Origin: Anoplolepis gracilipes
Lineage: Eukaryota > Arthropoda > Insecta > Hymenoptera > Formicidae
Assembly (NCBI RefSeq): GCF_047496725.1
Contig: NC_132976.1
Location: 9,098,001-9,162,000 of the forward strand
Length of the DNA stretch: 64,000 bases
Reading direction: 5' to 3'
Each line of letters begins with the position of its first letter. Within the stretch, counting starts at the first letter, position 1. A program made the position numbers and the translations under genes. The notes under the pieces are model-generated. The model searched no databases, was not told the origin of the DNA, and saw only the letters and a program-made list of their open reading frames with translations. This document shows, in pieces, positions 52,249 through 64,000 of this stretch.

Positions 52249-52689
52249 GTAAATGTTATGTATAGAAATTAATCCGCCCGCGCAAATAAATTTCACAACT
52301 TCGATCAAGGCAATTTATCTTCCGTACGTGCGAAACCGCAAGCGGCGAATTCTGCCCTGGCGCGACGCGAGTCGACGGGATTAATCAACTTTTCCCGACA
52401 CTATTAACGGGACTGTGTTGCCGTAGCGATATACAGCGAGCGATAATCCGTCTGTACATTAGCTTCGTTAACGACAACGATACCCCTGCTGCCTGCATCA
52501 ACCTCTGCTATACCTCCAATCGTCGATCAATCGCCGTTCAAAAATAAACGGTCCGTCGCGCGCACTCCGATAACGTCAATTACAACGCCAGGAAAACCGG
52601 ATATGCAGCCTGTCACCATTGGTTTCCCACGTTTAACGAACGTATTAACGCGAGCCTCTGTCTATCGATCTATTCATCTGCCTATCTCC

Positions 52690-52697
<8 letters not shown>

Positions 52698-52741
<44 letters not shown>
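52698..52741. repeat. (CT)n microsatellite
   Basis: About 22 pure CT units, with an impure CTCCCTCTCT lead-in from 52683 and a TTGCTCTC tail. Confidence 0.95.
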
Positions 52742-52743
<2 letters not shown>

Positions 52744-53055
52744 CTCTCTTTATCGCGAATAAATATTTAACCAATCGTGATTTGTGCAAAACGACAGGCG
52801 GCATCCGCGAAAACGAACGGCCTCGATCACGTTCCAATGTTGCGGTTCTAAAAGCAAACAACCGTGTAACGTTCGCTCGAGATTATATGCGCATTCGGCA
52901 AACGGAGATTAAGCCGGATCCCTGGGCCGGAAAAAGGATGCGCGATGAAACATTGCGTCGCTCGTTTCGCCAGCTTATGGTTCGGATTCGATCGCGCCAC
53001 AGCTTTCGTTCCTTCCATATCCGCTCGGCGCTCCACGATTTCGTATTTTAGCATC

Positions 53056-53087
53056 GGGGGGAGGGGGAAGGGGAGGGGGAAGAGGGG
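53056..53087 (+). other. G-quadruplex-capable tract (plus strand)
   Basis: Five G-runs (6, 5, 4, 5 and 4 bases) are separated by A, AA, A and AAGA. This satisfies the four-run quadruplex pattern with one run to spare. It falls inside the 143-codon minus frame 52848-53279, where it encodes a proline/leucine-rich low-complexity patch; that frame is probably not coding. Confidence 0.8.
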
Positions 53088-56000
53088 AATTTTTCCTGAT
53101 TTTCCTCGCGCGTTCATCCGCGCGACACAGATTTTGGTTTCTCGATCGACTATTGTTGCACCTATTTCGAAACGTCGAGCCGATAGGCCGATAGTCATAT
53201 AGTCGTTACTAGTGACACGCAACGTCTTTAGTACCATTCCTGAAATGGGTGCGTTTTGGGAATGCAATTGCCCGACCATTTATTCTCTTCGTAAAAGCAG
53301 CGAAACTGTCCACGATCGTTCCTTGTTTATAAGCTCCACGATGATTTTACAAGTGTTTGTTCGGCACAAACACAAAGAACTATTTCCTCGAGTATAATTA
53401 GAGAAATTGTAGTCGGAATATATAAACGACAAAGAAGACACAAACGGCGAATCGTCCGAGTATCTCATCGGTGTGGACGAAAGACGAAATACGTCCGGCC
53501 TCGTTTCTTCAATATTTGCAATGCGCAACTATTCTCCTCTCTCTTCCGGAAATGTAGCGAGTAATGTCTCCTGCCAGTTCATTTTAATCTCGCAGTCGCA
53601 TCTGTGTCCGGCAATTAAATGTTATTTATATGTACAAGAATGGTTAAGAGAAAGAAATCCGTTACTATTGCGCATTAATCTCCTAGAAATGCAAAACGCT
53701 GTAAACTCGCATCTAGAAACGTGACTAATTGGCCGAATGAATCGTTCTAATTACCGAGCGCGATTATGTAATAAATAACTTTAGTCCACTGGCATTCTAT
53801 CGTGGCATGCCATCACGCTGATTTGAATAAAAAAGCATGCACAATATATACTGTAATTTATTTTATTTCATTTAATTTTTTTGCCTTTTGAGACCAACGA
53901 TACGAGCGCATAAATTTCGCGACGCGGAAAATATTCTATCAATTTTTTTCATCATACTTTTACCAAAATTCATTTTATTCTGTGCATTGCCCTGGCGATT
54001 ATATAAAGTAATAAATTATATCTCGGCAAAAAAGGAAGATAATACATAATTTAAAAAATTTTTTAGACAAAAAGTAGATTAAAAAGTTAAAATAAAATAT
54101 TTTACACCAAAAAGCACGTTTAATGGCAATTTTTACATAAGCATTAACATATTTTAAATATATAAAATAATATATTATATAAAGGATTTATTTAGAATAT
54201 GTATATATGTATCTCGTCTTCCAGACAATTTTCACGAATTCAAATCAAAGCGCAGGATTTACGATCAAGCCATCCACGTGCCGTCAATTTTGACGGAACA
54301 TTATCATGCATATGTATCCGTGTGTTGGTCATGTGTAACAGCACCGGCATAATTTACTCTCATTAGAAAATGGTCGAGGGAGCATTATCTCATAGAAGGG
54401 GGCCGGCGCGAAGCGGCGCGCAAACCACCAGGCAACAGGACTGAATCTTAATTAGAAAATTCATTTTGGGCGTCGACGGCCCCTCGGGGGCACCGGAATT
54501 TCAGGAATCCTTGTTATACACCTCCCAGTGCATCCGCGCCGAACCGCCCCCGTTCCGCTTCCGTCGTTTTTCCTACATTTCTCGCTCGCTCGCGCGCACA
54601 ATTCTCGTCTCTCGTCTTGCTTAATATTAAACTTGCATGACGTAATGTAAGAACATCGAGCGCGCGCCTCTGCTGCGGTCAGTGACGAGCACGACTAATT
54701 ACTCTCGTATTTCATTCTCCTCCTCGTAAAACTATCTCTTAACTTTACGCTAACGCGGATCGAGTAGGAGCGCGCGATCGAATTTTCTGCGAGTTCGGCC
54801 AGCCGCGGGGCGGTTAAATTTTCGCAGCTACATTAGATGCATTAATTAGCGCGTAATTAAAATCTTGTAATTGGATCTACGGTATAATTATTTAATTCGT
54901 AATTGATACTAGACGTATAATTAATCCCTCCTTGTTAAAATACTCTTCGTACATCTTGTCTCTTCTGTCTTCTATTCTCTCTCTCTCTCTCCTCGCAGTT
55001 CGTACCTTGAATTTCTTTTCGTCCTCCTTATGCAATCTTCTGTATTTCTGCTCGTCGCGTACCTACTCGAGAACGATTCGATCCCCGTCGGTTTCTCGCC
55101 GCGTACATGTCTTCTCGACTGTTCTTGTCTCTCTTTCGTGACTCTCATTTATCTTTCGGTGCACTTTAAGCGCGCGTAATTAATGGATTGCTCGGCCGAA
55201 TAAGTTCACGCCACGGAAGAACGTTAAGGAGCGAGAGATTTCCGCCACGATAGCACGCAACCGGTTCATTTTAATTAGACTGTTAATCGCCACGCACGCG
55301 AACAAATGATTGATTTTGGCGGAAATGTCGCTTTGCGTAGCCGGATCATTAATTAACGTCCGACAAACGAATGAACAAACGGAACCAGCGAAACCTGAAT
55401 CTCGCGCGCGTTTGCACGAACATCTTGAATCGTCGTATGACATGACTGTCGTTGAGAATTCTTCTTTCGTGTATAAACGCAATAAAAATAAATAAATAAT
55501 ATAAATGCAAAGAGCATATATTCATTCAAATTGCATAAACTCAATGTTACATCTTGGCAACCAAGCTGCCGAGACATTGTTGGAATAATAATTCAAAGTC
55601 CATTAAACGTGCTGAGAACTATTATCTCTCTTTACTCGTTGCACAAGAAACCAAGCACTTGGAAGAAACACCGGCTATTTCAGCAAGAGTTTGATGAAAC
55701 TGTTACTCGCATGGTGGTCGTACGACTTCTTCGACAAACATAGTGTAATTACGTTTAATTTTTCCTATCGTGTAGTACGCGTACTCACATTGATGGATCT
55801 TTCTCGAGCAAAAAGTTTCTGGAAACGTAATGTTGTATTTTCAATTTTTTTTTTTCGAATAAGCACACGCATATGCACGCTCTTTAAAAAATTTTAAATA
55901 TTTAAATACAATTTTTAAAAATATTTTCTAGATATATCAACTTTATATTTGTGCGCGATAAATTTTATCTACGCTACAAAAAAGACAAGTTTTATTTTTA

Positions 56001-57226
56001 AATTTCAATTTCATCCATTCCTCTTTGTGAATTATCTTAATTTACAGAGACGAGCACGCGACGCAATCGATTCGGCTGGTATTTTCATCATCGTTCGCGG
56101 AACATAGGTCTCTGTATCTCATGCATTACCTCTCTCTTCGAAGAAAACTTGCAAAAACGACCACTCGCGTGATTGTCGAGTATCTTTGCTTTTTATTTAA
56201 CTCGGCGGCCAGTCGGCGATATCGAACCCCTTAATATAAATGTTAAGCGTGTTATTAACTATAAGTAGATATATACTCAGGTATAAGCGCCGGGGAATTG
56301 CCCCGTAATCTCAATCCACTTTCCGCGGAATGAGACATCGTCGATCGATTAGTCTCTGGCTACCTGACGTACGTAATACATCTTACATTTTTGACGTAAG
56401 ATGCTCAGTCAGGCTTGTCGGTAGTCGTGCGACGGCATTCTATCCACTTGAACGATCATGAGAACCAAAGCAGCCGGATGCATCGCTGAGACAAGAGATC
56501 GCGACTGCTAACGAAGCATGTATGCGTGACAAAGTGAGATGCACTGTTCTAGAACATCGAGATCCCTACGCGTTAGCGTCATCAATTTTACCACATTCAA
56601 AATTTGTAATTAAATTATTTTATGGCGAATGAAAAATTCAGAAACGCGATAATTTTTAGATACAAGTCTGTATTTAAAACGAGCACTTTTTATGATTTTA
56701 TCTCGCGTACTGCGAATTCTTCAATTCTTCATAAAAGATTTCGACAAATGTATGCGATCCGTGCAAGAAAGAATATCAATATTCTGTGGCGGGCGATATC
56801 GGATAGAAATTGACAAAGTTCATACGTGCAAGAGTATATCGAAACCCCATTGGGAAACTTTCCATATCTTCGAACCCTTAGACGAGAAAAGTTGACGTAC
56901 ACGAGATCGACATTCCCTTGCCTTGACCATCTCTCTATCGAAGTAGTCGATAGAACGATATCCGATAAATAATGCATAAAGCACACGATTTGAATACGAC
57001 GGGCTTCCAAAGGATCTTGTTAACACGAACGTTACAAGGTAACCGAATCAGGTGAGGTCTGTATCTTCGTGTTTAAACACTCTCAGATCGTCATATCGAA
57101 AGCTGATACAAGCCGATAAACTCAAACAAGCATGACAGTATAAATGTGATTGAAATATCGAATTCGCGAAATTATAAAAATATAAAAAAAACTCGGTTAA
57201 TATTTATCTGTAGATTTTTAGATTTA
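53088..57226. other. Non-coding stretch, no gene seen
   Basis: AT-rich at 53830-54230 and 55840-56050, CpG-rich at 54380-54620 and 54750-54830. A GCCCCTCGGGGGC hairpin lies at about 54479-54491. After GGAATTTCAG (about 54507) a plus-strand frame is open for about 39 codons but has no donor. Short (CT)n at 54976-54991. None of the short frames (53212-53724, 55180-55743, 56622-57010) has a recognisable domain. Confidence 0.5.
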
Positions 57227-57816
57227 GGGTAAACTCGGGTAAGATGGCCATAGTTTTTTTAAATGCAAAAAACATACTTTTATTTTTGTTATTTTTTAAT
57301 AGTGTTTGGCATATTATCTTCACTGAAGCTTAAATTACGTAATATTATCGAAATTAAAAGGAAAATATTTAATAGAAATTTTATATTATCAAAATAGTAC
57401 AACATAAGCATTGGCCATTTTACCCAACTTTTAAGGAAAAAATGACCACCGTGACGGAAAAATGGCCATAATATTTATTAAAAAAATTGTAAAAATGAAA
57501 ATAAAAATTGTAGGTTATATAACAATTTACATATCTTTATAATATATCTAATGTCGATTACGATAACTTAACTGTCATTTATTGATGTTGTAACAGTTTT
57601 TAGTGGACAAATGAAAAACTTTGCAGGTAGTCAAAAGTAAAAATATAATATAATGATATGATTCACAATATCGTTATTTCGAATGCACATAAACTACTGT
57701 AAATATCGATTATCTTTGATAATGACTAAAAAGTGCACTATGTAGCGATTATTGAAAAATAATCGCTACAGTCTATGGCAATCTTTTCCGTATGGTCATC
57801 ATATCCTAGTTTACCC
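57227..57816. mobile_element. 590-bp TA-flanked DNA element, non-autonomous
   Basis: Ends GGGTAAACT and AGTTTACCC are perfect inverted repeats. The next 35 bases are imperfectly inverted (GATGGCCATAG on the left, CTATGGCAAT...GGTCAT on the right). TA flanks both sides (57225-57226 and 57817-57818). Inside, GGCCATTTTACCC-like and ATGGCCAT motifs recur near 57412 and 57463, echoing the termini. A 12-bp hairpin capped by GAAA lies near the right end (57742-57769). AT-rich, stops in every frame, no transposase. The TA target suggests a Tc1/mariner-type mobiliser (inference). Confidence 0.82.
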
Positions 57817-57818
57817 TA

Positions 57819-58286
57819 ATGATTCTATGATTCCTATGCTTAATAATTTAATAAGTTTTAGTTACAATAAAAAATCTAAAAGTTTTATTATCGGACTTTA
57901 TTTTCGTACCAAAGTATTGTAAAATTTATTACGTCGCATCTTCGATCCTCCGATAACAAAGATGTCGGATATATAGGTGAGGGTCTGTGCAAGCATATCG
58001 AGCGCGCGTTACGCGATTTACGCTATAAATACTCGCATTACCATTCCTGGGTTAAAAAAGATCCATCACACATGCGTCCCAAGGACGGAATAAATGAGAT
58101 AAATGCCGTGATCGTTGTTCGTGCGAGTCGAGTTATCGTATATCGTTCTCTTCAGCGAGCTATCTCGGAGGATCGCTGAGGATTGCGAGTGAAGTATTTT
58201 TTCGCCGATCGTTTCTCCTCTGTCGCCGACGACAGAAAATTTCGTTCTCGTGTTTACGTTCGACGGCGACGAACGTTTTCACCTAC
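57819..58286. other. Region without a called gene
   Basis: AT-rich to 57960, then CpG-rich. GCTATAAATAC at about 58021 has no initiator at the expected distance. From 58285 downward in minus sense this would be the intron following the exon at 58287-58454. Confidence 0.5.
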
Positions 58287-58454
58287 CGTCTCGCACCGCA
58301 GCTCGTCCTTCGGTATCCTTAAAATCGCTCGCAGGTAGGATGACGTCACGTCGAAGGTGGCCGCCACCACGGTAGAACCGGTTGTCGGGCCGACGAAACC
58401 GCTAGCCGCGACCTCGACGAGGCACGTCGTGGACCTTACGAGATCCTCTCTCCG
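58287..58454 (-). CDS. Candidate internal coding exon, 168 nt, unknown protein
   Basis: Minus strand. TTCCGATTCTGCACGTGCAG (AG at 58455-58456) precedes the exon and GAGACG|GTAGGTGAA follows it (GT at 58285-58286). Exactly 56 codons are open in phase 0-0, rich in G/C at third positions. The peptide has a balanced globular composition: two Cys (residues 11 and 54), a strand-like VVAATFDVTSSYLRAILRI stretch (residues 29-47), then PKDELRCET. There is no Met, so it is not a first exon; the same frame is open upstream to a stop near 58512 and reads past the donor to a stop at 58254, so the ends depend on the splice sites. The acceptor tract is only moderate. I do not recognise the family. It cannot splice directly to the 27704-27841 exon because the phases differ. 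Confidence 0.4.
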
Positions 58455-61400
58455 CTGCACGTGCAGAATCGGAAGCACGTACGGTTCCTCACGTGCGCCG
58501 CACGTCGGATATTAATCATCAGCGATGTCATCAGGTAGCTTGATCGTCCCCTTCTTCGTATATTTCCATCTTTTCGCGTATATCAGACGAGTGGATATTT
58601 TTAGCGGCGAAAAGGCGAGCGATAACGGGAACATTAACTGGTACTCAAAAATCGCTTATTCATTTCACGTGTTTATTTAGAGTATAACTGTTGGAACAAA
58701 TTGTTTTACAGAGAGAGCTTTTATATACGTATAACAATCAAAACCGCGTATAGTGAGTAGTTTTGAAAATCGTGCGGAATATATTCTATTTTTCGTTCAG
58801 TATATATCTTCCATTAAAACACAGCTAAATTCGGTCACACATCTGGGGCGGAACGTTATGGAACTACGAAAAATCATTGTGAAAAGTTTCCTAATTTAAA
58901 ATAGAAGATTGCGGGGAAACCTCATCGCAGCAATGTTATAATACTTTTAGCATCGAACGAGCGAAATTTGCACTCCAGTTATATTTGCTACGAGGAAATT
59001 ATGTCCCTTCGCGAACCCATTGCGAGATCTATTCATTCTTTCTCTTTCTCTCTCTCTCTCTCTTTTTTTACCTGTCCTCTTGTTAGCTTTCAGTCATTGC
59101 GCGAGTGCGGTAATTAAAAAAAAAAAAATAACACGGACCGTCTGGCGAACACGAAATAATACCAACGGCTAAAAGTTCCTTAACAGCTAAGTTCGCGACG
59201 AGAAATTTCACTTCCCAAGAGCAAAGAATTATGCGCTTGGCCCGTGAGAGCTCTTTGCAAATTCAATCTTGCCGGGTCGTTCCTGGCCACTCTCGCACCT
59301 GTATTCGCACTACATTATGTACTGTACGTCATATATGTATATGTATGTTATTTTTAGCTTTTGGACTCGTTATATCTGATATTTTACATTTTGTTGCTGC
59401 AGTACGTTCTCTGAGATCAGAATTACTACTATACTGTATTTATATAATTATTAATTAATTATAATTATTAGCCTACAGATATATTAATTGTCAAATACTT
59501 TTCAATTTTAGTTTTTTAAAGTTTGTTGAGTTAAATTCATTTCATTTTTCTATAGAGAGAGATTTACCTTTATGTATATTGAGACAATCGACTTTCCACC
59601 GTATTGCCATATTTTTAAAATTATTCGTTTGCAAATCCAATCAAACCTAAAAAAATGCTGTAAATGATGTAATTTTTTAAAATTAAATTTATTAAATTTT
59701 CTGAATTTATATACCCACATATTCGCTTGCGATGACATTCGAGTTTCGTCTTCGTCATACGTGCGTGCTGTTTCGTTCCGGGACCGACGATCACCCCCGC
59801 GGGGCTTCTCGCGCGCGAATCCAATCTTGGCGAACCGCATCGCGGCATCGTCACGCGTGTACACGTGCGGAATGCGAGTGTCGCTTTTCCGCTGGAACAA
59901 AAGTGCTCTTGCGCGCGGCGCACGTACAAGACATTAATCTTGGGTCGGCTGTTTATCCGTCTTCTGTTTAATTTCCCGTTTTTGACGTGCCCATTTCCTC
60001 CTCGCGTTGCGACGAGACAACCCTCTTTCCTTTCTCTCTCTCTCTCTCTTCCCTCCCGCACATCCGATGGCGGCTTATCGCGTCGGACGCGGGAGAGATT
60101 AAAAAAATAAGCGTCCGGGGAAAACGCGCCGGAAAAATCCTTGGCGAACTATGTCATCGCGTGGCCGCCCAACGGAATTTTTCTGTCTCCTTCTCTCTCG
60201 GTGACGAAATACCCGATCTTTCCATGTTTCCCGTGACACATGGGACACGCGAGAGAAATTCCGAGCATCGAGAAGCGTTGCACGCGATACCTCACGTGTG
60301 GCATCTCAACGCTTTAATCTGATTCTATTCCCTCCACGCGGCAAACGCTCGTCTTGAAAGTCATGAAATTATTAATAATAACATCTTCTGATTATTGTGA
60401 TAACAAAAATAGAACAATGTAAAAGATATGAACAATGTAATGTCATTAATAATAAATCTCTAAAATTAATGCAATAATTGTGAATTATTATCTTTTAATT
60501 ATATATCATTATATATTTATTACTGGAAAATTATTATTTTAATTATTAATAATTATATTTTATTATTATTACCTTTAATAGCGTAACATAATTCCGTAAC
60601 TGTGTAGCTAAAATGATTTAATCAAATTAATTACTTTGTAACAATGTAATAAATAATTTCGACAATATCAATAAAGTTTTTCAATAGCTTTCGGTGCCTT
60701 TCAAAATCAGTCATCTAATATGCGGCGAAAGTATACGTATGCGGAAAGTGATTTGTGTTCAGAGATTCTATTTCGGCTATTCCTAATGGAAAATCCGCAC
60801 GAGACGAGCAACACAAGTAAAGCCTTCGCGTTTCGTGTCACGAAAAACGCACTACACACAAGCGTCAGGAAGATTCGACGTAGGCCGTGTGCCAAAAATC
60901 CTATCGCAAGCGGAATATTCGACGAGCCTCTTGCGACCGATACTTCCGCTGTCGTTTCGCTTGCAGAAACGCGAGCGCGCGCGAGACAGGCAAAGTATTG
61001 TCAGGTAAAACGGGTTTTGCCTTGCCTTCGTTCAAGTTTCCACGACCGAATGTTCGATGTTGGATTACCTATTTCGGGAAGAAGGACTTTGCTTAAACAA
61101 TCGACGATGTTCGCGAAAGGATATTTGCGGAATAAACATTAGCGCGATCTATCTCGGTGATAAAATACTTATTCGTAATTTGCGCGATATTTGAAGCTGT
61201 CAATTTGAAGAGAAGAAAATTTAATAAATTACATTAATATGGATGATGTCTGATATTCGCGATTTAATAAAACTGTGCATTAGTTTCGCGAAGTAGAAAA
61301 TATACTTTCCTATTACTGACGTGGACACGAAAAGCGAAATTGTGTTATGTTCATAGGCAAATAACGGATGTGTAGTGCTTTTAAAATTTACTGTCTCAGT

Positions 61401-62906
61401 TGTCGTTATTTTCAAAATTTACGGAATATATCATTTGCAAACTCTGATTAAATCAACCTGTTATAATCAAATCTGTTATAATAACGTCGGTATAAGATAT
61501 TAAAGGTATTCAATGATATCTAACTAATTGTATAACAATGTAAAAAATAGTGTACGTTTGCATTATATTCCATAAAATTTACAAGTATCGCAGATATATT
61601 GCCGCGTTGCCAAGCACTGAATGCAATGTGCCGTGCTATTTTTCTCTCTTTATTTTTGTCAGATTTTTAGCTTATTTTTGTAGTTGCATCATGGGTTTGA
61701 TGTTGCAGCTTTATTCTTCTAGTGGTGCGCTGCATAAAACCGAAATATACTTCCGAAAACAAATTAAATTAGCGTTATAACTTTTGCAAAAAAATATTAG
61801 AGAGTTACCGTATTATTAGGAAGGCACAAAAACGAATGACATGTATAACACGTTAAATCGAAATTTTTTTAAAAAAACTAAGTTTGTGTGGTAACATAAT
61901 AAATCTTACTTTCGCGTTTACCGCATTCGTGCAGACTAGAAAATTATTGCGGTTGCGAGTCACTTTTGCACACCGCAATACTAGAGACACTACATACGTT
62001 GAATTAGCTGTCAACACTTCTCTTCCTTCGTGGCAAATTTAAGATGAAGTTATTTTATTTAATACGCACAAAAAATTAATACTCGAATTTTTGCAAATCA
62101 ATCTCCTCTTATACTTGTCGCGAAACAAACCAATATATCAATCAAAATAATATATTTATATAAAGAAAAATGAATTTTATTGTGAAAAGAATGATGGAAA
62201 TGCTTTATTGAAAAATTACAATTTTTGCAAACTCATACAGTTTTAATGTCTGTTATTGAGAAGACTTACGAAAACATCACCATTGTGTAGCAAGTTTCAA
62301 GTCGGCTCTTAACAATATAGCTTGACCTACATAAACTAAATTCTATTTTATTAGTCAGGTATTTTACTGCGATTTTTTTCTAAAAAATATAGTTAGTCGC
62401 AGAACGAGCGATGTAATAAAAGCAGAATAAATTTGAGTAGATATGACATATGAATAGATATTAAGAAAGATAACAACAAGGCAGAAATTAATGATAGAGA
62501 ACATGCACATGTATAATAACTATATGTACATAAAAAAAATTAACAAAATAATAAATTATTTTCGTTCAATTCATACCGACAAGCAAAGCGAGATATTCCT
62601 CTGGTGATTATTCGCTTATCGAATCTGAACAAAGCGTCTTCGATAAATTCGTTACCGTTGCGATGGAAAATTGATGGCGACATGGCACAAGTATTTCTCG
62701 TTAAGCCACTGTTAGCGGATCGACGATGACAAGTGGAGATATCTATTCTTGACGCGGACAAACGTGAATAGTCTTGACTGCGACATGCCATGCCTCGGAT
62801 CAGATTAGAGGAGTGAACGTCGCACGGCAATAGGATAATGGAATGATGTAATGAGAAACCGGCTGTACCAAACTCGTGACGTCGACACGATATGCCCGCT
62901 CAGTCT
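58455..62906. other. Non-coding stretch, no gene seen
   Basis: Mixed DNA, AT-rich at 59400-59720, 60350-60680, 61400-61560 and 62040-62560, CpG-rich at 59740-60120. Short (CT)n at about 59047-59062 and 60033-60049. The plus frame 60720-61142 (140 codons, true ATG) overlaps another plus frame, is basic, and shows no domain. A small inverted pair ATTGCGGT / ACCGCAAT lies at about 61946-61979. Confidence 0.5.
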
Positions 62907-62934
62907 CCCCTGCCACTCCCCCCCGCCCCGACCC
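62907..62934 (-). other. G-quadruplex-capable tract (minus strand)
   Basis: C-runs of 4, 7, 4 and 3 are separated by TGCCACT, G and GA, so the minus strand has four G-runs with loops of 2, 1 and 7. The 7-base loop is at the usual limit, which makes it the weakest of the three tracts in the window. Confidence 0.6.
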
Positions 62935-63406
62935 TCTGCTACTCCTTCAACTCTGACCGATCGCCCGGGAGGTATCGATGAAACGAGGTCAATTAGTAAA
63001 ACAGAACCCACGTGAAATTTGAAAGTTATAGCGAAAATCTGTACAGGAGCTTATTGTTAGCGCGCATTATGCCCTCAATATTCTCTCTTACGTTTTCGCA
63101 TGAACTATAAGTAGCGTCTCCGTCCCGACAAACTTTTCAGAAGTTCTCCGCGAACGGTAAAGATGAATATCCTCTTTTACTGAATAAAACTGGATAGTTA
63201 TTGAAAAAGAAAAAAAAAGGGGAAAACGGTTTAGTAGATATATTTTTCCAATTGAAATCGCGGATACGCGGCTTTTATTGTCAATCCATCGCGCACAGAC
63301 TAACGTCGATGGAAAACATTTAATATAATACAGAAAGGTATTTTGCCTCTTGGAAAAATTATATTTCATAAATTGTCACGTAAAACTTATATATACACAC
63401 GCACAA
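62935..63406. other. Non-coding stretch, no gene seen
   Basis: Mixed DNA with A-runs near 63210-63218. The minus frame 63088-63369 has no recognisable domain. Confidence 0.55.

Positions 63407-63460
<54 letters not shown>
63407..63460. repeat. Compound (AC)n-(AT)n microsatellite
   Basis: About 12 AC units (63407-63430) join 15 AT units (63431-63460). Confidence 0.95.
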
Positions 63461-63462
<2 letters not shown>

Positions 63463-63796
63463 ACTTTAATCAATCAATATTTCGTACATTTATAACAAGC
63501 GACTCTAAGAATGTCAGTTATTTACGTTAAATCTGCTAATGTGTCTTATAATTAAAATGTTTGTATAAAATGTCCGTGTGTTTTGAAGAACGTCAGAATA
63601 AAGAGAGTCCAATTATAAAATCATATATCCGTCATCTCTTGAAATATTTTATCAAAAATGGAAGACGAGATACAAAAAGATTTCTTGCTTGCTAAAACAT
63701 TATCATTCTCATTCAGAAATACTTCTCGAATAAAAGAATTGAAGAGAAAAGCTAAGAAGCAAAATTCTATATATATATATATAATAAATCTTATAA

Positions 63797-63802
<6 letters not shown>

Positions 63803-63848
<46 letters not shown>
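63803..63848. repeat. (GA)n microsatellite
   Basis: About 23 AG units preceded by AAAAGAA. The remaining DNA to the window end (63849-64000) is GA-rich and shows no gene. Confidence 0.95.
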
Positions 63849-63853
<5 letters not shown>

Positions 63854-64000
63854 TAATGACTCGGTATCTTGCACTACTTTGCAAAGCTAGATAAAGAGCA
63901 GATCCGGTCTAAACCGAGAGAGAAAGAGGGAATATCCTAACCGATTCAAAGAGTTAAGCTAATCACGGAGTCAAATACGCGTGGCTTTTCACGAGAGTTT

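Noticed and set aside
52848..53279. 143-codon minus-strand open frame
   Set aside because: It begins at ATG, but the middle is the low-complexity complement of the G-rich tract and nothing else resembles a protein family.
60720..61142. 140-codon plus-strand open frame
   Set aside because: True ATG but highly basic, no domain, no promoter motif, and a second frame is open over the same bases.

Overview
The window reads as nuclear DNA from an arthropod, most likely a hymenopteran insect such as an ant. This is an inference from style. The background is AT-rich with many CpG-rich islands, (GA)n/(CT)n tracts recur, and short palindromic DNA elements beginning CAGGGTGTC with TA at their edges are present. 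No bacterial gene, operon, phage, CRISPR array, rRNA gene or convincing tRNA gene is visible. The longest Met-started or near-Met open frames are only about 130-147 codons, overlap in several frames, and look like chance frames. Most of the window is therefore intergenic or deep intronic.

The best protein-coding signals are two isolated internal exons on the minus strand. One is at 27704-27841 (138 nt, strong acceptor and CAG|GTAAG donor). The other is at 58287-58454 (168 nt, open in phase 0-0, donor GTAGGT, high GC at third codon positions). Their phases do not join directly, so if they belong to one gene at least one more exon must lie between them or be skipped. I do not recognise either protein. 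On the plus strand near 18.6 kb a TATA box (18618) stands 31 bases before an initiator-like CAGTC (A at 18649), followed by a 46-codon frame (18694-18834). It is the only place where a complete small gene is suggested.

Mobile elements are all short, non-autonomous and clearer than the genes. They are a 90-bp-armed palindrome (1887-2193), two copies in opposite orientation of one TA-flanked palindromic family (6613-6935 and 12828-13202), a TTAA-flanked piggyBac-type miniature element (16498-16764), and a 590-bp TA-flanked element with a GAAA-capped 12-bp hairpin inside (57227-57816). A single CAGGGTGTCC end lies at 28825.

Other structure: three G-quadruplex-capable tracts (8900-8922 minus, 53056-53087 plus, 62907-62934 minus), a 30-bp x 3 tandem repeat (26866-26955), a 28-bp x 2 duplication (24340-24395), an 8-bp x 3 repeat (38082-38109), a CGAT tract (50948-50973), many dinucleotide microsatellites, and several perfect hairpins or palindromes in CpG-rich islands. 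I found no evidence of an organised multi-gene system.
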